Made by a program: the position numbers and the translations under genes. Below are positions 11,610-22,194 of a stretch of DNA of 64,000 nucleotides, piece by piece; the first letter of the stretch is position 1; every line of letters starts with the position of its first letter. The notes beneath the pieces were generated by a model. It saw nothing but the letters and a program-made list of their open reading frames with translations. It had not been told where the DNA came from and did no database searches. The stretch comes from Ceratopteris richardii. Its lineage: Eukaryota > Streptophyta > Polypodiopsida > Polypodiales > Pteridaceae. The stretch lies in contig CM035433.1 of assembly GCA_020310875.1 (NCBI GenBank), forward strand, positions 109,651,293-109,715,292, in the 5' to 3' direction.

Positions 11610-14240
11610 TATATATACGTGTATGTGTGTGTATGCATGTGTATGTGTGTGCATGCATGTGTATGTGTGTGTATGCATCTGTGTGTATGTGTGTAGGTAT
11701 ATGTGTGTGTTGTCTATGTGTATGTGTGTGTGTCTATGAGTGTGTATGTGTTTATGTATATGTATGTATCTACGTGTGTGTATGTATCTATGTGTGTATG
11801 TGTATGCATGTATGTATGCATGTGTGTGTATGCATATGTATGTGTGTGTATGCATCATTATGTGTGTCTATGTATGCATTTGTACGTGTGTATGCATCAT
11901 TGCATGTGCATGTGTCTATGTGTGTATGTGTGTGTATATGTGTGTGTGTCTATGTGTATGTGTGTGTGTTTATGAGTGTGTATGTGTTTATATGTATGTA
12001 TGTATCTATGTGTGTCTATGTGTCTAAGTGTGTATGTGTATGCATGTATGTATGCATATGTATGTGTATGCATATGTATGTGTGTGTATGCATTATTATG
12101 TGTGTCTATGTATGCATGTGTATGTGTGTATGCATCATTACGTGTGTATGTATCTATGTGTGTATGTGTGTGTGTATATGTGTTTGTATGTGTGTATGCA
12201 TGTGTGTGTGTATGCATGTGTATGTGTATATGTGTATATGTGTATATGTGTGTGTATATGTGTGTATGCATGTGTGTGTGTATATGTGTGTATATGTTTG
12301 TATGCATGTGTGTGTATGCATATGTATGTGTGTGTATGCATTATTATGTGTGTCTATGTATGCATGTGTATGTGTGTATGCATCATTACGTGTGCATGTG
12401 TCTATGTGTGTATGTGTGTGTATATGTGTGTGTGTCTATGTGTATGTGTGTGTGTCTATGAGTGTCTATGTATGTATCTATGTGTGTGTATGTGTATGCA
12501 TGTATGTATGCATATGTGTGTGTATGCATATGTATGTGTGTGTATGCATAATTATGTGTGTATGTGTCTATGTGTGTATGTGTGTGTGTATACATTATGA
12601 CAGTGTATGTAAGCATGTGCATTATGTATGCATATAAGTATTTATGTATGCATATGCATATGCATTATGTATGCATATGCATATGTATGCATATGCATAT
12701 GCATTATGTATGCATATGCATATGCATTATGTATGCATATGCATATGCATTATGTATGCATATGCATATGCATGTGTATGCATATGCATGTGTATGCATA
12801 TGCATGTGTATGCATATGCATGTAAGTATGTATGTATGCATATGTGTGTGTATGCATATGCATGTAAGTATGTATGTATGCATATGCATATGCAATATGT
12901 ATGCATGTATGTATATGTGTGTGAATGTGTGTGAATGTGTGTGAATGTGTGTGTGAATGTGTGTGTACATGTGTCTGTATGTGTGTATGCATGTGTATGT
13001 GTGTGTATGCATCATTATGTGTGTATGTGTGTGTACATGTCTGTATGTGTGTATGCATGTGTATGTGTTTGTATGCATCATTATGTGTGTATGTGTGTGT
13101 ATGTGTGTGTGTCTATGTGTATGTGTGTATGTGTGTGTGTCTATGTGTATGTGTGTATGCATGTGTATGTGTGTATGTGTCTATGTGTGCATGTGTGTGT
13201 ATATACTATATGTGTGTGTGTCTATGTGTATGTGTGTGTACCTATGAGTGTGTATGTGTTTATGTGTGTATGTGTCTATGTGTGTGTATGTGTTTATGTG
13301 TGTATGTGTATGCATGTATGTGTATGTGTGTGTATGTCTCTCTATGTGTGTGTGTATGCATATGTGTGTGTGTATATGTGTGTCTATGTGTGTATGCATG
13401 TGTATGTGTGTGGATGCATCATTATGTGTGTATGTGTCTGTGTGTATATGTGTGTGTATGTGTGTGAGCGTCTATGTGTGTGTATGTGTGTGCGCGTCTA
13501 TGTGTATGTGTGTCTGTGTGTGTATGTGTGTGTATCTATGAGTATGTATGTGTTCATGTGTGTGTATGTGTCTATGTGTGTATGTATCTGTGTGTGTATG
13601 TATCTATGCATGTGCATTATGTATGCATGTAAGTATGTATGTACATTATATGCATATGCATATGCATTATGTATGCATGTATGTGTTTATGTGTGTATGT
13701 CTCTCTATGTGTGTCACGTGTGTATGCATATATGTGTGTGTATGTGTGTGTATATGTGTCTGTATGTGTGTATGCATGTGTATGTGTGTGTATGCATGTG
13801 TATGTGTGTATGTGTCTATGTGTGCATGTGTGTGTATATACTATATGTGTGTGTGTCTATGTGTATGTGTGTGTACCTATGAGTGTGTATGTGTTTATGT
13901 GTGTATGTGTCTATGTGTTTATGTGTGTATGTGTATGCATGTATGTGTATGTGTGTGTATGTCTCTCTATGTGTGTGTGTATGCATATGTGTGTGTGTGT
14001 GTATATGTGTGTCTATGTGTGTATGCATGTGTATGTGTGTGGATGCATCATTATGTGTGTATGTGTCTGTGAGTGTATATGTGTGTGTATGTGTGTGAGC
14101 GTCTATGTGTGTGTATGTGTGTGCGCGTCTTGTGTATGTGTGTCTATGTGTGTATTTGTGTGTATGTGTGTGTGTGTCTGCGTATGTGTGTGTGTGTCTA
14201 TGCGTGTATATGTGTGTGTGTGAGTGTGTGTGTGCGCATA
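11610..14240. repeat. 2.6-kb TG/TATG compound microsatellite
   Basis: Nearly all TGTGTATG-type sequence with nested ATGCAT-rich and larger duplicated blocks. The many long Cys/Val/Met/Tyr reading frames here are artefacts. It would lie in a leader intron of the minus-strand gene: acceptor TTAG at 11576-11579 and a possible donor AAG|GTATG at 14241. Confidence 0.95.
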
Positions 14241-14241
14241 C

Positions 14242-14340
14242 CTTGTGTATGTCTCGCTTCTCTCTCTCCCTCTCGCGCGCTGTATGTCTCTCTCTCTCTC
14301 TCGGTCTGTATTCTTCCTCGCGTTCAAGGCCCGGCACAAA
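14242..14340 (-). other. Possible untranslated leader exon of the minus-strand CACTA-1 gene
   Basis: On the minus strand a GA-rich, non-repetitive block ends in ACAAG before GTATGC (donor at 14241). It mirrors the left end of the element, where a CT-rich tract precedes a short leader exon of the plus-strand gene. This is only a splice-site argument; transcript data would decide. Confidence 0.35.
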
Positions 14341-14375
14341 TGTGCCGGGAAAATTGAATTTTTTTTTTTACATTC

Positions 14376-14612
14376 CAGAGCGTCGCATATGCGACGCTCT
14401 GCAGTTTGCCATCGTCGTTGAGTGCGTCGCTAACCTGCGACGCTACTAGCGACGCTTCTGGTTTAGCGTCGCTTATGCGACGCTATCGTCGCTTATGCGA
14501 CGATGCTCGGCCAAAAAAAAAAATCCGAAATTTTTATCGTCGCTTATGCGACGGTTTCGTCGCATAAGCGGCGGTTTTCGTTTTTTTCCCGATTCGGGGG
14601 CGTCGCTACGCC
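14376..14612. repeat. CACTA-1 right subterminal palindromic repeats
   Basis: About fourteen GCGACG/CGTCGC motifs, many as palindromes such as CGTCGCTTATGCGACG. They mirror the left array. The last motif lies within the 30-base imperfect terminal inverted repeat. Confidence 0.88.
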
Positions 14613-14633
14613 CCCCTTTTTCTTGTAGTGGCA

Positions 14634-15116
14634 GTGAGTAGTACACTTCACAAGAACATGGAAAGATGAACTCAAATAATCATGAAAATGAAAGTATATT
14701 GCTTGTACAGTACAATGACTTACTGATACATATGTGTTCCTTGTAATCACACCTTGATATGGCATAAAGCTCAGCTCTTGGAGGTCTTCACATAGGTCTC
14801 TCTAACCACGACTAAAACTGCCATCTATTTATAGTTGAGTTTGGGAGGCTAGCTTCCCTCAATCACTCTCCAATCAATCAATGATTGATTTGATTCTCTA
14901 CCTACCACAAATCACGAAGTCGTGGCTCCTCTTTCCATTCTTGATCAAGTGGACTCAACCACTTAAGATTCTCTTACTTTTACATTAAGTAAACTCTTCA
15001 AAAGTTACAAGAGGTAGTTCACAAGTGAACTTTACATAGTCTTCATTTTAAGGATTTTTCTATGACTTTGTGGGACTCAAGCCAATACTTAGGCTTGTCA
15101 TAGACTTGCTCCAACA
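14634..15116 (-). repeat. 5' LTR of Copia-1, outer part
   Basis: Continues the LTR interrupted by CACTA-1. Its outer end TGTTGGAG (minus strand) is at 15116. It contains the TATA candidate CTATAAATAG at 14825-14834. Confidence 0.92.
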
Positions 15117-15840
15117 CTTACGTGCCTTTACATAGGCGTCAATCCTCTTGGGATGGTCTTACTTGCCTTCACATAGCCTTGCCACTCTCTTTGGTGGTCT
15201 TACTAGCCTCAACCTTTCATTGGACCTTTACTTGGTTTTTGGTGCTTCTTGCACCTAACAAGGCTTGCCATTCCTCTTTGGGTGGTCTTATTTGCCTTGA
15301 GATAGGCTTGCCATTCCTCTTAGGATGGTCTTACTTGCCTTTAAATTAGCTTGCCACTCTCTTTTGGTGGTCTTACAAGTCTCAACCTTTGACTAGACCT
15401 TCACATGGTCTATGCTTGGAACTTACCACCACACTCAATGTGGATTTTTCAAAACATTTACCTCTACCCTTAGCATCACAAATTGATTTCTTTACATTCC
15501 TTTGCTTCAGCCAACATGTCACACTTCTCATGAGTGACTCTTCCTTCTAGCTTGCCACTTGCTTCTTGCTCCTTGCAACCTTGGGGAATGTCTTCAAGTC
15601 CTTGTAGAGTCTTCAACATTTTATGGCACCCCTTCTTTAGATTGTTCTACTTCTTACCTTGGCCACCTTCTGCTTGGGTTCCCATCTTCAAGCCTTCAAA
15701 CCTTCAAGTGTTTGACAACCTTTTAGCTTGGGCTCCTTCATTCACTTTGGCTCCAAGATTTGTGTCCTTTCTTCCTCTAAGCTTTGCTCACTTGCTTTGG
15801 CTTGTCCAAATACGAGCATTGAATTGAATTCCTATCTAAA
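15117..15840. repeat. Degenerate short repeats, no gene
   Basis: The phrase GGTGGTCTTACTTGCCTT and variants (also GGATGGTCTTACTTGCC) recurs about six times in 300 bases, mixed with CTTGCCACTCTCTTTGG. I see no conserved protein on either strand. It may be the inside of a decayed element that Copia-1 entered. Confidence 0.6.
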
Positions 15841-15960
15841 AGCAATAATAAAAAACATTTCGTAATCATAACATGATTATACCTATTTTCTTTTGCAAAT
15901 TTACCTCAGTGGGTTTTATCCACAAGAAGATACATCCACAAATTTCATACATAGCAGCCT

Positions 15961-16113
15961 TGCATCTTACCAATCTTCATGGCATCCCATTTGTTATTTC
16001 AGCTATTTCAGCTCATATATGGCTGAACATGACCAAGCATCTTACCAATCTTCATGGCATCCAAACATTTGTTATTTCAGCTATTTCGGCTCATATATGG
16101 CGGAACATGACCA
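15961..16113. repeat. Tandem duplication of about 77 bp
   Basis: GCATCTTACCAATCTTCATGG to AACATGACCAA occurs twice in a row with a few changes and a small indel. The rest of 15841-16800 has no recognisable gene. Confidence 0.85.
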
Positions 16114-16803
16114 ACCTTTAGTGCTTCAATATCAGACTAAGAATTATAGCATATAATCATACATGCAAATTACCAATCATTTGAGCATATATTTCAGCTC
16201 TTTTTGTGCCAATTCATATGGCTATAAAAATCTAAAAATATTCAGCATGTATATGTTTTATAAAATAGCCTACTACTCATCCACACATCATGGATCATAC
16301 ATACATGTTCTTCGTGACCACACATGCATACATGCTTTCATGTTTGAAATCAATCTTCAACTCCAAACTCAATGTATATTCAGCCTACACATTGCTGTCA
16401 AAATTGTCATTTAGCATGAGAAAAAACTTCACAAGCATGCATACATTAGCATCTTCATTGCACATATTTCTTGCACCAAGTAATAAGCATATAATGTTAT
16501 CCTCAAGCTTACATATTATCTTCAATACTCAGCCATGTACATAACAGAAGCTTTCACTTCATTCAATAGAGTACAATGTCTAAAGCATCCTTACACAATG
16601 CTCACATACAACTAAAATTTGTTGCTCATCCAAGATTCTTTGCTCATTTCTTCCCCGTGTTGTATAAGTATCACTTATAGCATGACTCGAGGAAGAAATG
16701 GGGGGAGTGCAAAGGGGGGCTTGTCCCCTTTTGTGGGGTTCAAGGGGCCTATTCCCCTATCCCATAACACTGAGATGGTAGGACTTTTGGTCATGGAGAT
16801 ATT

Positions 16804-17130
16804 GTTAGATTCTATATTTTACCAATTTTCTTGTATCTCTCGACTACATTTATCTATACCTGTCTTGTAAAAGCTATATAAGCATGTCCTAGGTTGACCT
16901 TTACATAGCGTGCAATACTAAGCCCTTCATCTAGAGTCTATCTAGATCGCCATCTAAGCTCCACATTGGAAGTGCATGGGTGGAAAGCACCATCATTGTA
17001 GCTGTATTACTCTTGGAAATCTGAGAATCTGAGTTCTCTATCTTGTAGTCTGTGTCTATCTTTGTCTCCTTTGTTCTCTCAACTCTGTCTACTAATCTAT
17101 TTCGTTTTGCTCTTATCTTCTTACAGTTTC
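16804..17130 (+). repeat. Possible gypsy LTR end and leader
   Basis: Sequence from TGTTAGATTC has a TATA-like CTATATAAGC at 16873-16882 and lies just before a gypsy reverse transcriptase. Part of it (about 16900-17000) is related, inverted, to 34690-34790, showing it is a dispersed repeat. LTR borders are not proven. Confidence 0.4.
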
Positions 17131-17152
17131 TACTATGTAGAAAATTAGAGGT

Positions 17153-18010
17153 ATGTTTGATGGCTGTAGAAGATTTGTAGCATATGGGAATAATCTATAT
17201 GAGGAAGACAATGATGAAAGTCTTCCAAATTATGTAGAAAATCTTTTGAAAGAATATGTAGATGTATTTCCAAAAGACTTGCCTCATATACCTCCACCTA
17301 AGCAGACTGACCATGCCATTGACCTGTATCTGAGGAGTGAACCATATTCAAGAGTACCCTATACATTTAAGATAGATGAATTAAAGGAGATTAAGATTCA
17401 ATCAGATGATCTTTTGAAGAAAGGCTTTATAAGACCAAGTGTTTCATCTTGGGGTGCACCTATTTTATTTCAGATGAAGAAAGATGGATCTTAAAGATTA
17501 TTTGTTGACTTTAAGGGGTTGAATAGAGGAAAATTTAAATATAAGTACCCACTCACTCACATAGATGGCTTATTAGGTCAATTAAGTGGAGCGTGTGTAT
17601 TCCCTAAGATTGACTTAAGATGAGGCTATCATCAAAATAGAATCAAAATAGAAGATATAACCAAGATAGCTTTTTGAACATGTTACGGACACTACTAGTT
17701 TAAGATTTTACCTTGTGGATTAACAAATGCTCCTCCCACATTTCATGTGCTTGATCAACAAAATTTTTCATGATTATCGAGAAGAATTCATCTTACTATT
17801 TCTGATGATATATTTGTATACTCTAAAGATGATCTTGACCATGCTGTGCATCTCAAGAAGACTTTGCAAACTTTTAGAGACAAAAAGACTGTATGGAAAG
17901 AGAAGCTTAAGTGTTTCTTTTCTAAGGGTGAACTTGAGCATCAAAGAAGCGTGTATCCTTTCAAAAGCCTTTCCTTACACCTTTCTATGCATGAAGTTTA
18001 ATCGGCATAG
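17153..18010 (+). pseudogene. Ty3/gypsy reverse transcriptase fragment
   Basis: An open stretch to 17494 gives VFPKDLPHIPPPKQTDHAIDL, then KKGFIRPSVSSWGAPILFQMK and a stop. Beyond it, broken frames continue with VDFKGLNRGKFKYKYPL, FPKIDLR, GYHQ, LPCGLTNAPPTFH and SDDIFVYSKD, the usual order of gypsy RT motifs (the YxDD box reads ISDD). At least three in-frame stops and two frameshifts are visible. No protease, RNase H or integrase was found next to it, so it is a decayed fragment. Confidence 0.88.
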
Positions 18011-18902
18011 ATTGATACTTTCTTATACATGAGTGCTAGTTCTTTTTTCATAAGATCACTCTAAGAGGAAATTTGATCAAATATTTTGATATATTTTGTG
18101 TACACACATTTAAGAATATTGTAATACTTTCTTCCCTACTGAGGAGATTATCTCCAATCTTGTACATATATGAATAAACATGGAAACATACCTTTTCTCT
18201 ACATTCCACAAATAGTAATACATTGTCTCTTTTGCTCCCAAACTTGTTTATCTTCTTTGTATTGTTTATGTATGTTTGTATGTATGTATGTTTGTATGTA
18301 TGTATGTACATATATATGTGTACACATTCATGTACATAAACAGGTATGTATGCATGTATGTATCTATGTTTGTGTGTGTGTGCATGTATGCATTTGTTGA
18401 TATACGCATATTGTATGTATAGTGTCATATATGTATGTATGTATGTATGAATGTATCTATCTATTTATATACATATTTAACTATAGAACTCCATACATAT
18501 CTAAGTAAAATAAATGTATAGCTCATTTGAGGGCATTTAATCAACATTATTTGAATATAGAAAAGTTTGAATCAATCCGTTAATCAGTTCGCTTAATAAA
18601 ATATTGTTTTTTTCACATGAATTCAATAATTAAATAGTTCAATATAAATGTAAACATGTAAATTATTCAAACTTATTTCCATGTGTATGCATGTACATTT
18701 GTGTGTATGCTTGGATTCATGTATGTGAGTCTGTGTACTTTCATGTATGTGCACTTCTGGAAAGATAAAGAAATAGCGTGGGTTAAAGTAATAGGGTGGA
18801 GTAGATTGGTGACGAAAGAGAGACGTACAAAGAAAGAAGGATTGAAATAACGGAGAGGAGAGAAATGATTTAGATGAATAGAGTGTGAGAAAGAGATAGG
18901 AC

Positions 18903-18933
<31 letters not shown>

Positions 18934-19150
18934 ATAGAGAGAAAAGGCTGAGAGGAGGCAGATGGAGGGCACACTTGGACATTGCAACTTCGACAACGGC
19001 TTGTAAAATCATGAAGTTTTGGAAATGTCGATGCATGTAGTCATTGTGATATCGTGATACTTGCTGTTGCTCCTCGCATGGGTGCATTATGACTTGCACG
19101 GGAACTTGGAAGGAAATAAAACTTTTTCCCTATGTTGTAATCTAGAACAT
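18011..19150. other. AT-rich spacer with microsatellites
   Basis: Contains (TATG)n-like sequence at 18265-18320 and 18425-18455 and a pure (GA)n run at about 18903-18930. No protein or RNA gene was recognised. Confidence 0.7.
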
Positions 19151-19157
19151 TTGATTT

Positions 19158-20600
19158 TTTGTTTTAAATAAAGGAAGTTCGGCCTTAGGCTATTCTCTCA
19201 GACTCGTATTAATTAAAAGAAAAGTACAAGTGAAGGGGATTAGTGCCCACGGGGCCCCTCAAATCCCACAGAGAAGGGGTAGAATTTATAGAGTTTAGAT
19301 CACATTACAAAAAAGGTAAATCATCCTCTAATCACCTTCATGCGGGGCACACTTGGGTTTAAGAGTATTGTTGATTAGAAGGAGCACTTGATGATGTCTG
19401 AAGGGGGGGAGGGGGATTTCCTACCGTTAATAATTCTTCTGCCAAGGAGGAACAACGATTTCTCAATGGATCACTCTTTGGGGGGGGCGAATCACCAAAG
19501 TTATAAGCACATCTTTCAGTCTAGATCTTCCATAGGACCTCCCCTATGATGGCGTTCCAGAGAGACGCGGAGCAGCTCATGGCTTCTCCCAGCAAAGCTT
19601 GTTTCCAACTGATGTGTTTCTGAAGTCTAATTTTCTCTCCAACAATCTGGCAGAGCCTGTTCAAGTTGGAACAAGTAAAGAAGATGTGAGCAACATCTTC
19701 AATGGATCCGTAGCCGCACTTGCACCAAGGAGGCACCCCACAAATTTTGCTAGCCTTTAGGTTGGTTCAGATTCCATGATGAAGAATTTGTCATAAGAGG
19801 ATAGACTTTTTGATTTCTATGAGAGGGTGCCAGATACCCATGAACTTCATGTCCCATCGTAGCCGAGTCCACGACAGACACCACTTCTTGTTGAGGTTGA
19901 CCTGATAATTAGTTGTTTCTTTGATGTTCGGGATTTTGGTTAGGCAATTATCATTGTGCGATATGAGGCCAAGTGGGTCTGGAAAATCGTGCCCTATGAG
20001 AAGATAAACTTTAGAGTGGTCCCAGGCAAGATGCTTGCTTTGCAAAGTATTCCATTCTTCATAGGTAATGTTGATGCTAGGGTTAATATCCTCGAGGTTG
20101 ATCCACTAGTTGGTGTCTTGTTCCCAAAGATGTTTCCATTTTTTGAAGCCTTTGTTCCATAGCCTCTTGGCATTTTGAATGTTACAAGGTTCCACATTCC
20201 GGATGCCATGGATCGGAAACCATATAGAGTCATTTTGTCTAATATCGGCCACCCGCTTCCAATCTTCACTGATTCTTGTGAAGCTTTTGACTTTATTCCA
20301 ACTTTTCCATTGGGAGCACACAAGATTCGAGCCTTTCCAGAAAATCGGGATCAAGGAAAACAAAAGGGTCAGAATGTCAAGATTCTTCCAATTCGGGAAT
20401 CCTACGAAAGTCAACACGTTCTTATTTCTAAAGATCAGCTTGGCCCACGAGACCTCCCCATTGCACCATGCCTAAATCATCCATTTTGCTGCGAATTTGT
20501 TAACCATGCACCCAATGTCCAGAATGCCAAGGCCCCCTATCTCTTTGGTTAATGTAGATGGACCACTTGATTTTAGGCACAATGTACATTTCAGTTTTTA
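19158..20600 (-). pseudogene. LINE (L1-type) 3' fragment A
   Basis: Minus strand, 5'-truncated. The 3' tail (AAGGAAGTTCGGCC in plus orientation at 19165) matches the tails of other LINE copies here. Upstream it encodes the zf-RVT region (MPPWCKCGYGSIEDVAHIFF) and the conserved segment before it in broken frames (for example KWCLSWTRLRWDMKFMGIWH). The reverse transcriptase core is missing. Confidence 0.85.
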
Positions 20601-21050
20601 TAATGCTAGTTTTTTTTTTTTTTATAGCTATCGGCGATTCGGCAGGTATGCGATGTATGTTTTTTCTCGTGAAACTCTCGTATACTGACAAGTTCTGATG
20701 TGGTTGCTGGCTGTTCTGAAGATATACACAATGCATGATGCATACGTATATACATTCATAATGAATATATGGCATATGCATGTACGCAATGATGCACCTT
20801 CTAGCTATATGCATGTACGCATACATACGTATATACACGCACATGTGCATGATGCATACATGCATACCGATGTAAATGCATCAATATGCAGATATAAATG
20901 CATCCAAACATACATCATAAGGGAGAGAGGAGTGTGCGTTGCACCGCCACTCGGAGAGAAACCATTGAAAAAGGCTGCGCCGAATCCCAAATGGTGAATG
21001 CGTATGGAACCTGACAACCATGATGAGATATGTTGTCACTTGACACTCAC
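20601..21050. other. Spacer between two LINE fragments
   Basis: Contains a T-run, then ATGCAT/TACGTA-type short repeats. No gene recognised. Confidence 0.6.
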
Positions 21051-21703
21051 AAAGAAGTCAACTCAACTGGCAAATTCTTCATCATGGAATCTGGACCAAC
21101 CTTAAGGCTATCAAACTTTGTGGGATTTCTCCTTGGTGCAAACGTTGCTACCGGTCTATCGAAGATGTCCCACACATCTTCTATACCTGCCCCAACTCCA
21201 ACAGACTCTGGCAGACGGTTGGAATGAAAATTAGACTTCAGAAACATCTCAGTTGGCAGCAAGCCCTGCTGGGAGAAGCGATCGGCTGCTCCGCGACCCT
21301 CTGGAACGCCATCAGAGGGGAGGTCCTATGGAAAATCTGGCGGGAAAGATGTGCTCTCAAATTTGGTGACTCCCCCAAGGAGTGGTCAATTGAGAAATCA
21401 TTATTCCTCCTTGGCAAAAGGATTGTCAACTGCAAGAAATCCCCCCCCTTCAGGCATCATCAAGTTCTCCTTTTGATCAATAACAAGCTTAAACCCAAGT
21501 GGGCCCCGCATGAGGGTGACGAGAGGGTGATTAACCTTCTTTGTAATGCCATCTAAGCTTTGTTAAAGCTTCTCCTGCTTTGTGGAATTTGGGGGGTCCC
21601 GTGGGCACTAGTCCCCTTCTCTTGTACTTTTCTTTCTTTATTTAATTCAAATCCCGGAGAGTAGGCTAATGCCGAACTTCCTTTATATTAAAAAAAAGGT
21701 GCA
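21051..21703 (+). pseudogene. LINE (L1-type) 3' fragment B
   Basis: Plus strand. An intact short frame from about 21075 to 21556 encodes the zf-RVT end: ISPWCKRCYRSIEDVPHIF, then ALLGEAIGCSATLWNAIRG and KPKWAPHEGDERVINLLCN. The 3' untranslated tail follows with GGGGGGTCCCGTGGGC and CCGAACTTCC, ending in an A-run at about 21693-21700. It is very close to the end of LINE C and was probably inserted recently, strongly 5'-truncated. Confidence 0.9.
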
Positions 21704-22190
21704 TTTCCCATTGAAATTTGGAAGTATTCACGTGTGCGAGTGCGTGTGTGTGAGAGAGAGGATGCATGTAGCAAAGCCTCAAGGTGTCCTGTCCAGATGA
21801 CAAGCACGCATTTGAATGGCTCACAAATATCTCTCATGTGGGCCGGATGCAGTATGCCGGATCAGACACTCGGAATGGAAGCAGTCGAGCACAAGCCGGC
21901 AACCGAAACACACCAAGGACGCGCACAAGCAGTAGAAGGAGATAGTTCATTATTTACTGCGTCTCATGTGCATATAACCAAGGAAGGTTTTTGAGAAATG
22001 CAACAAAAAATATATTAAAAAGAAACGAATAGTTACAAGGTCTCAAATGGGAGGAAAAGGAAAGAGAGATGGAGATTACGTACATTCAGATATCATGGTC
22101 AGTCTAATTGGGTGGGGGTTGGGGGGGATCAAAGAAAGGAGGGCATCCCGGGAGTTATGATGTTTAGTGCACGATATAATTTTTCTTTTA
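21704..22190. other. Unassigned spacer
   Basis: No gene or clear repeat recognised. Short G-runs (GGGTGGGGGTTGGGGGGG near 22110) could form a G-quadruplex. Confidence 0.5.
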
Positions 22191-22194
22191 TATA

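Larger units (their letters stand above)
5520..14630. mobile_element. CACTA-1: En/Spm-type DNA transposon inserted in the Copia-1 LTR
   Basis: The ends are CACTACAAG and, inverted, CTTGTAGTG. The terminal 30 bases of the two ends pair at 25 positions. The element is flanked by gca at 5517-5519 and 14631-14633, the 3-bp duplication typical of CACTA transposons. Removing it rejoins the Copia-1 LTR exactly. The 9111 bases contain subterminal palindromic repeats at both ends, remains of a TNP2 transposase on the plus strand, a complete-looking spliced gene on the minus strand, and about 4 kb of TG/TA-rich microsatellite. It lacks the catalytic TNP2 core and so should be non-autonomous. Confidence 0.96.
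1..15116 (-). mobile_element. Copia-1: Ty1/copia LTR retrotransposon, split by a CACTA insertion
   Basis: The element reads on the minus strand: 5' LTR on the right (4730-15116, interrupted by CACTA-1), primer binding site 4717-4728, a 1406-codon gag-pol frame, polypurine tract 463-475, and a 3' LTR at the left window edge. LTR segments 1-462 and 14655-15116 align without any net indel and differ at about a dozen positions by eye, so the insertion is moderately old. The left end is outside the window, so the target duplication cannot be checked. Its coding frame has the same length as that of Copia-2, but the two LTRs differ in length and start, so they are related subfamilies. Confidence 0.95.

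Noticed and set aside
11627-14223. Reading frames of up to 336 codons rich in Cys, Val, Met and Tyr
   Set aside because: They are translations of a TG/TATG microsatellite, open in several frames on both strands at once, with no domain.
16661-16780. G-rich stretch AAATGGGGGGAGTGC as a polypurine tract
   Set aside because: No LTR start could be paired with it and no partner LTR was found.
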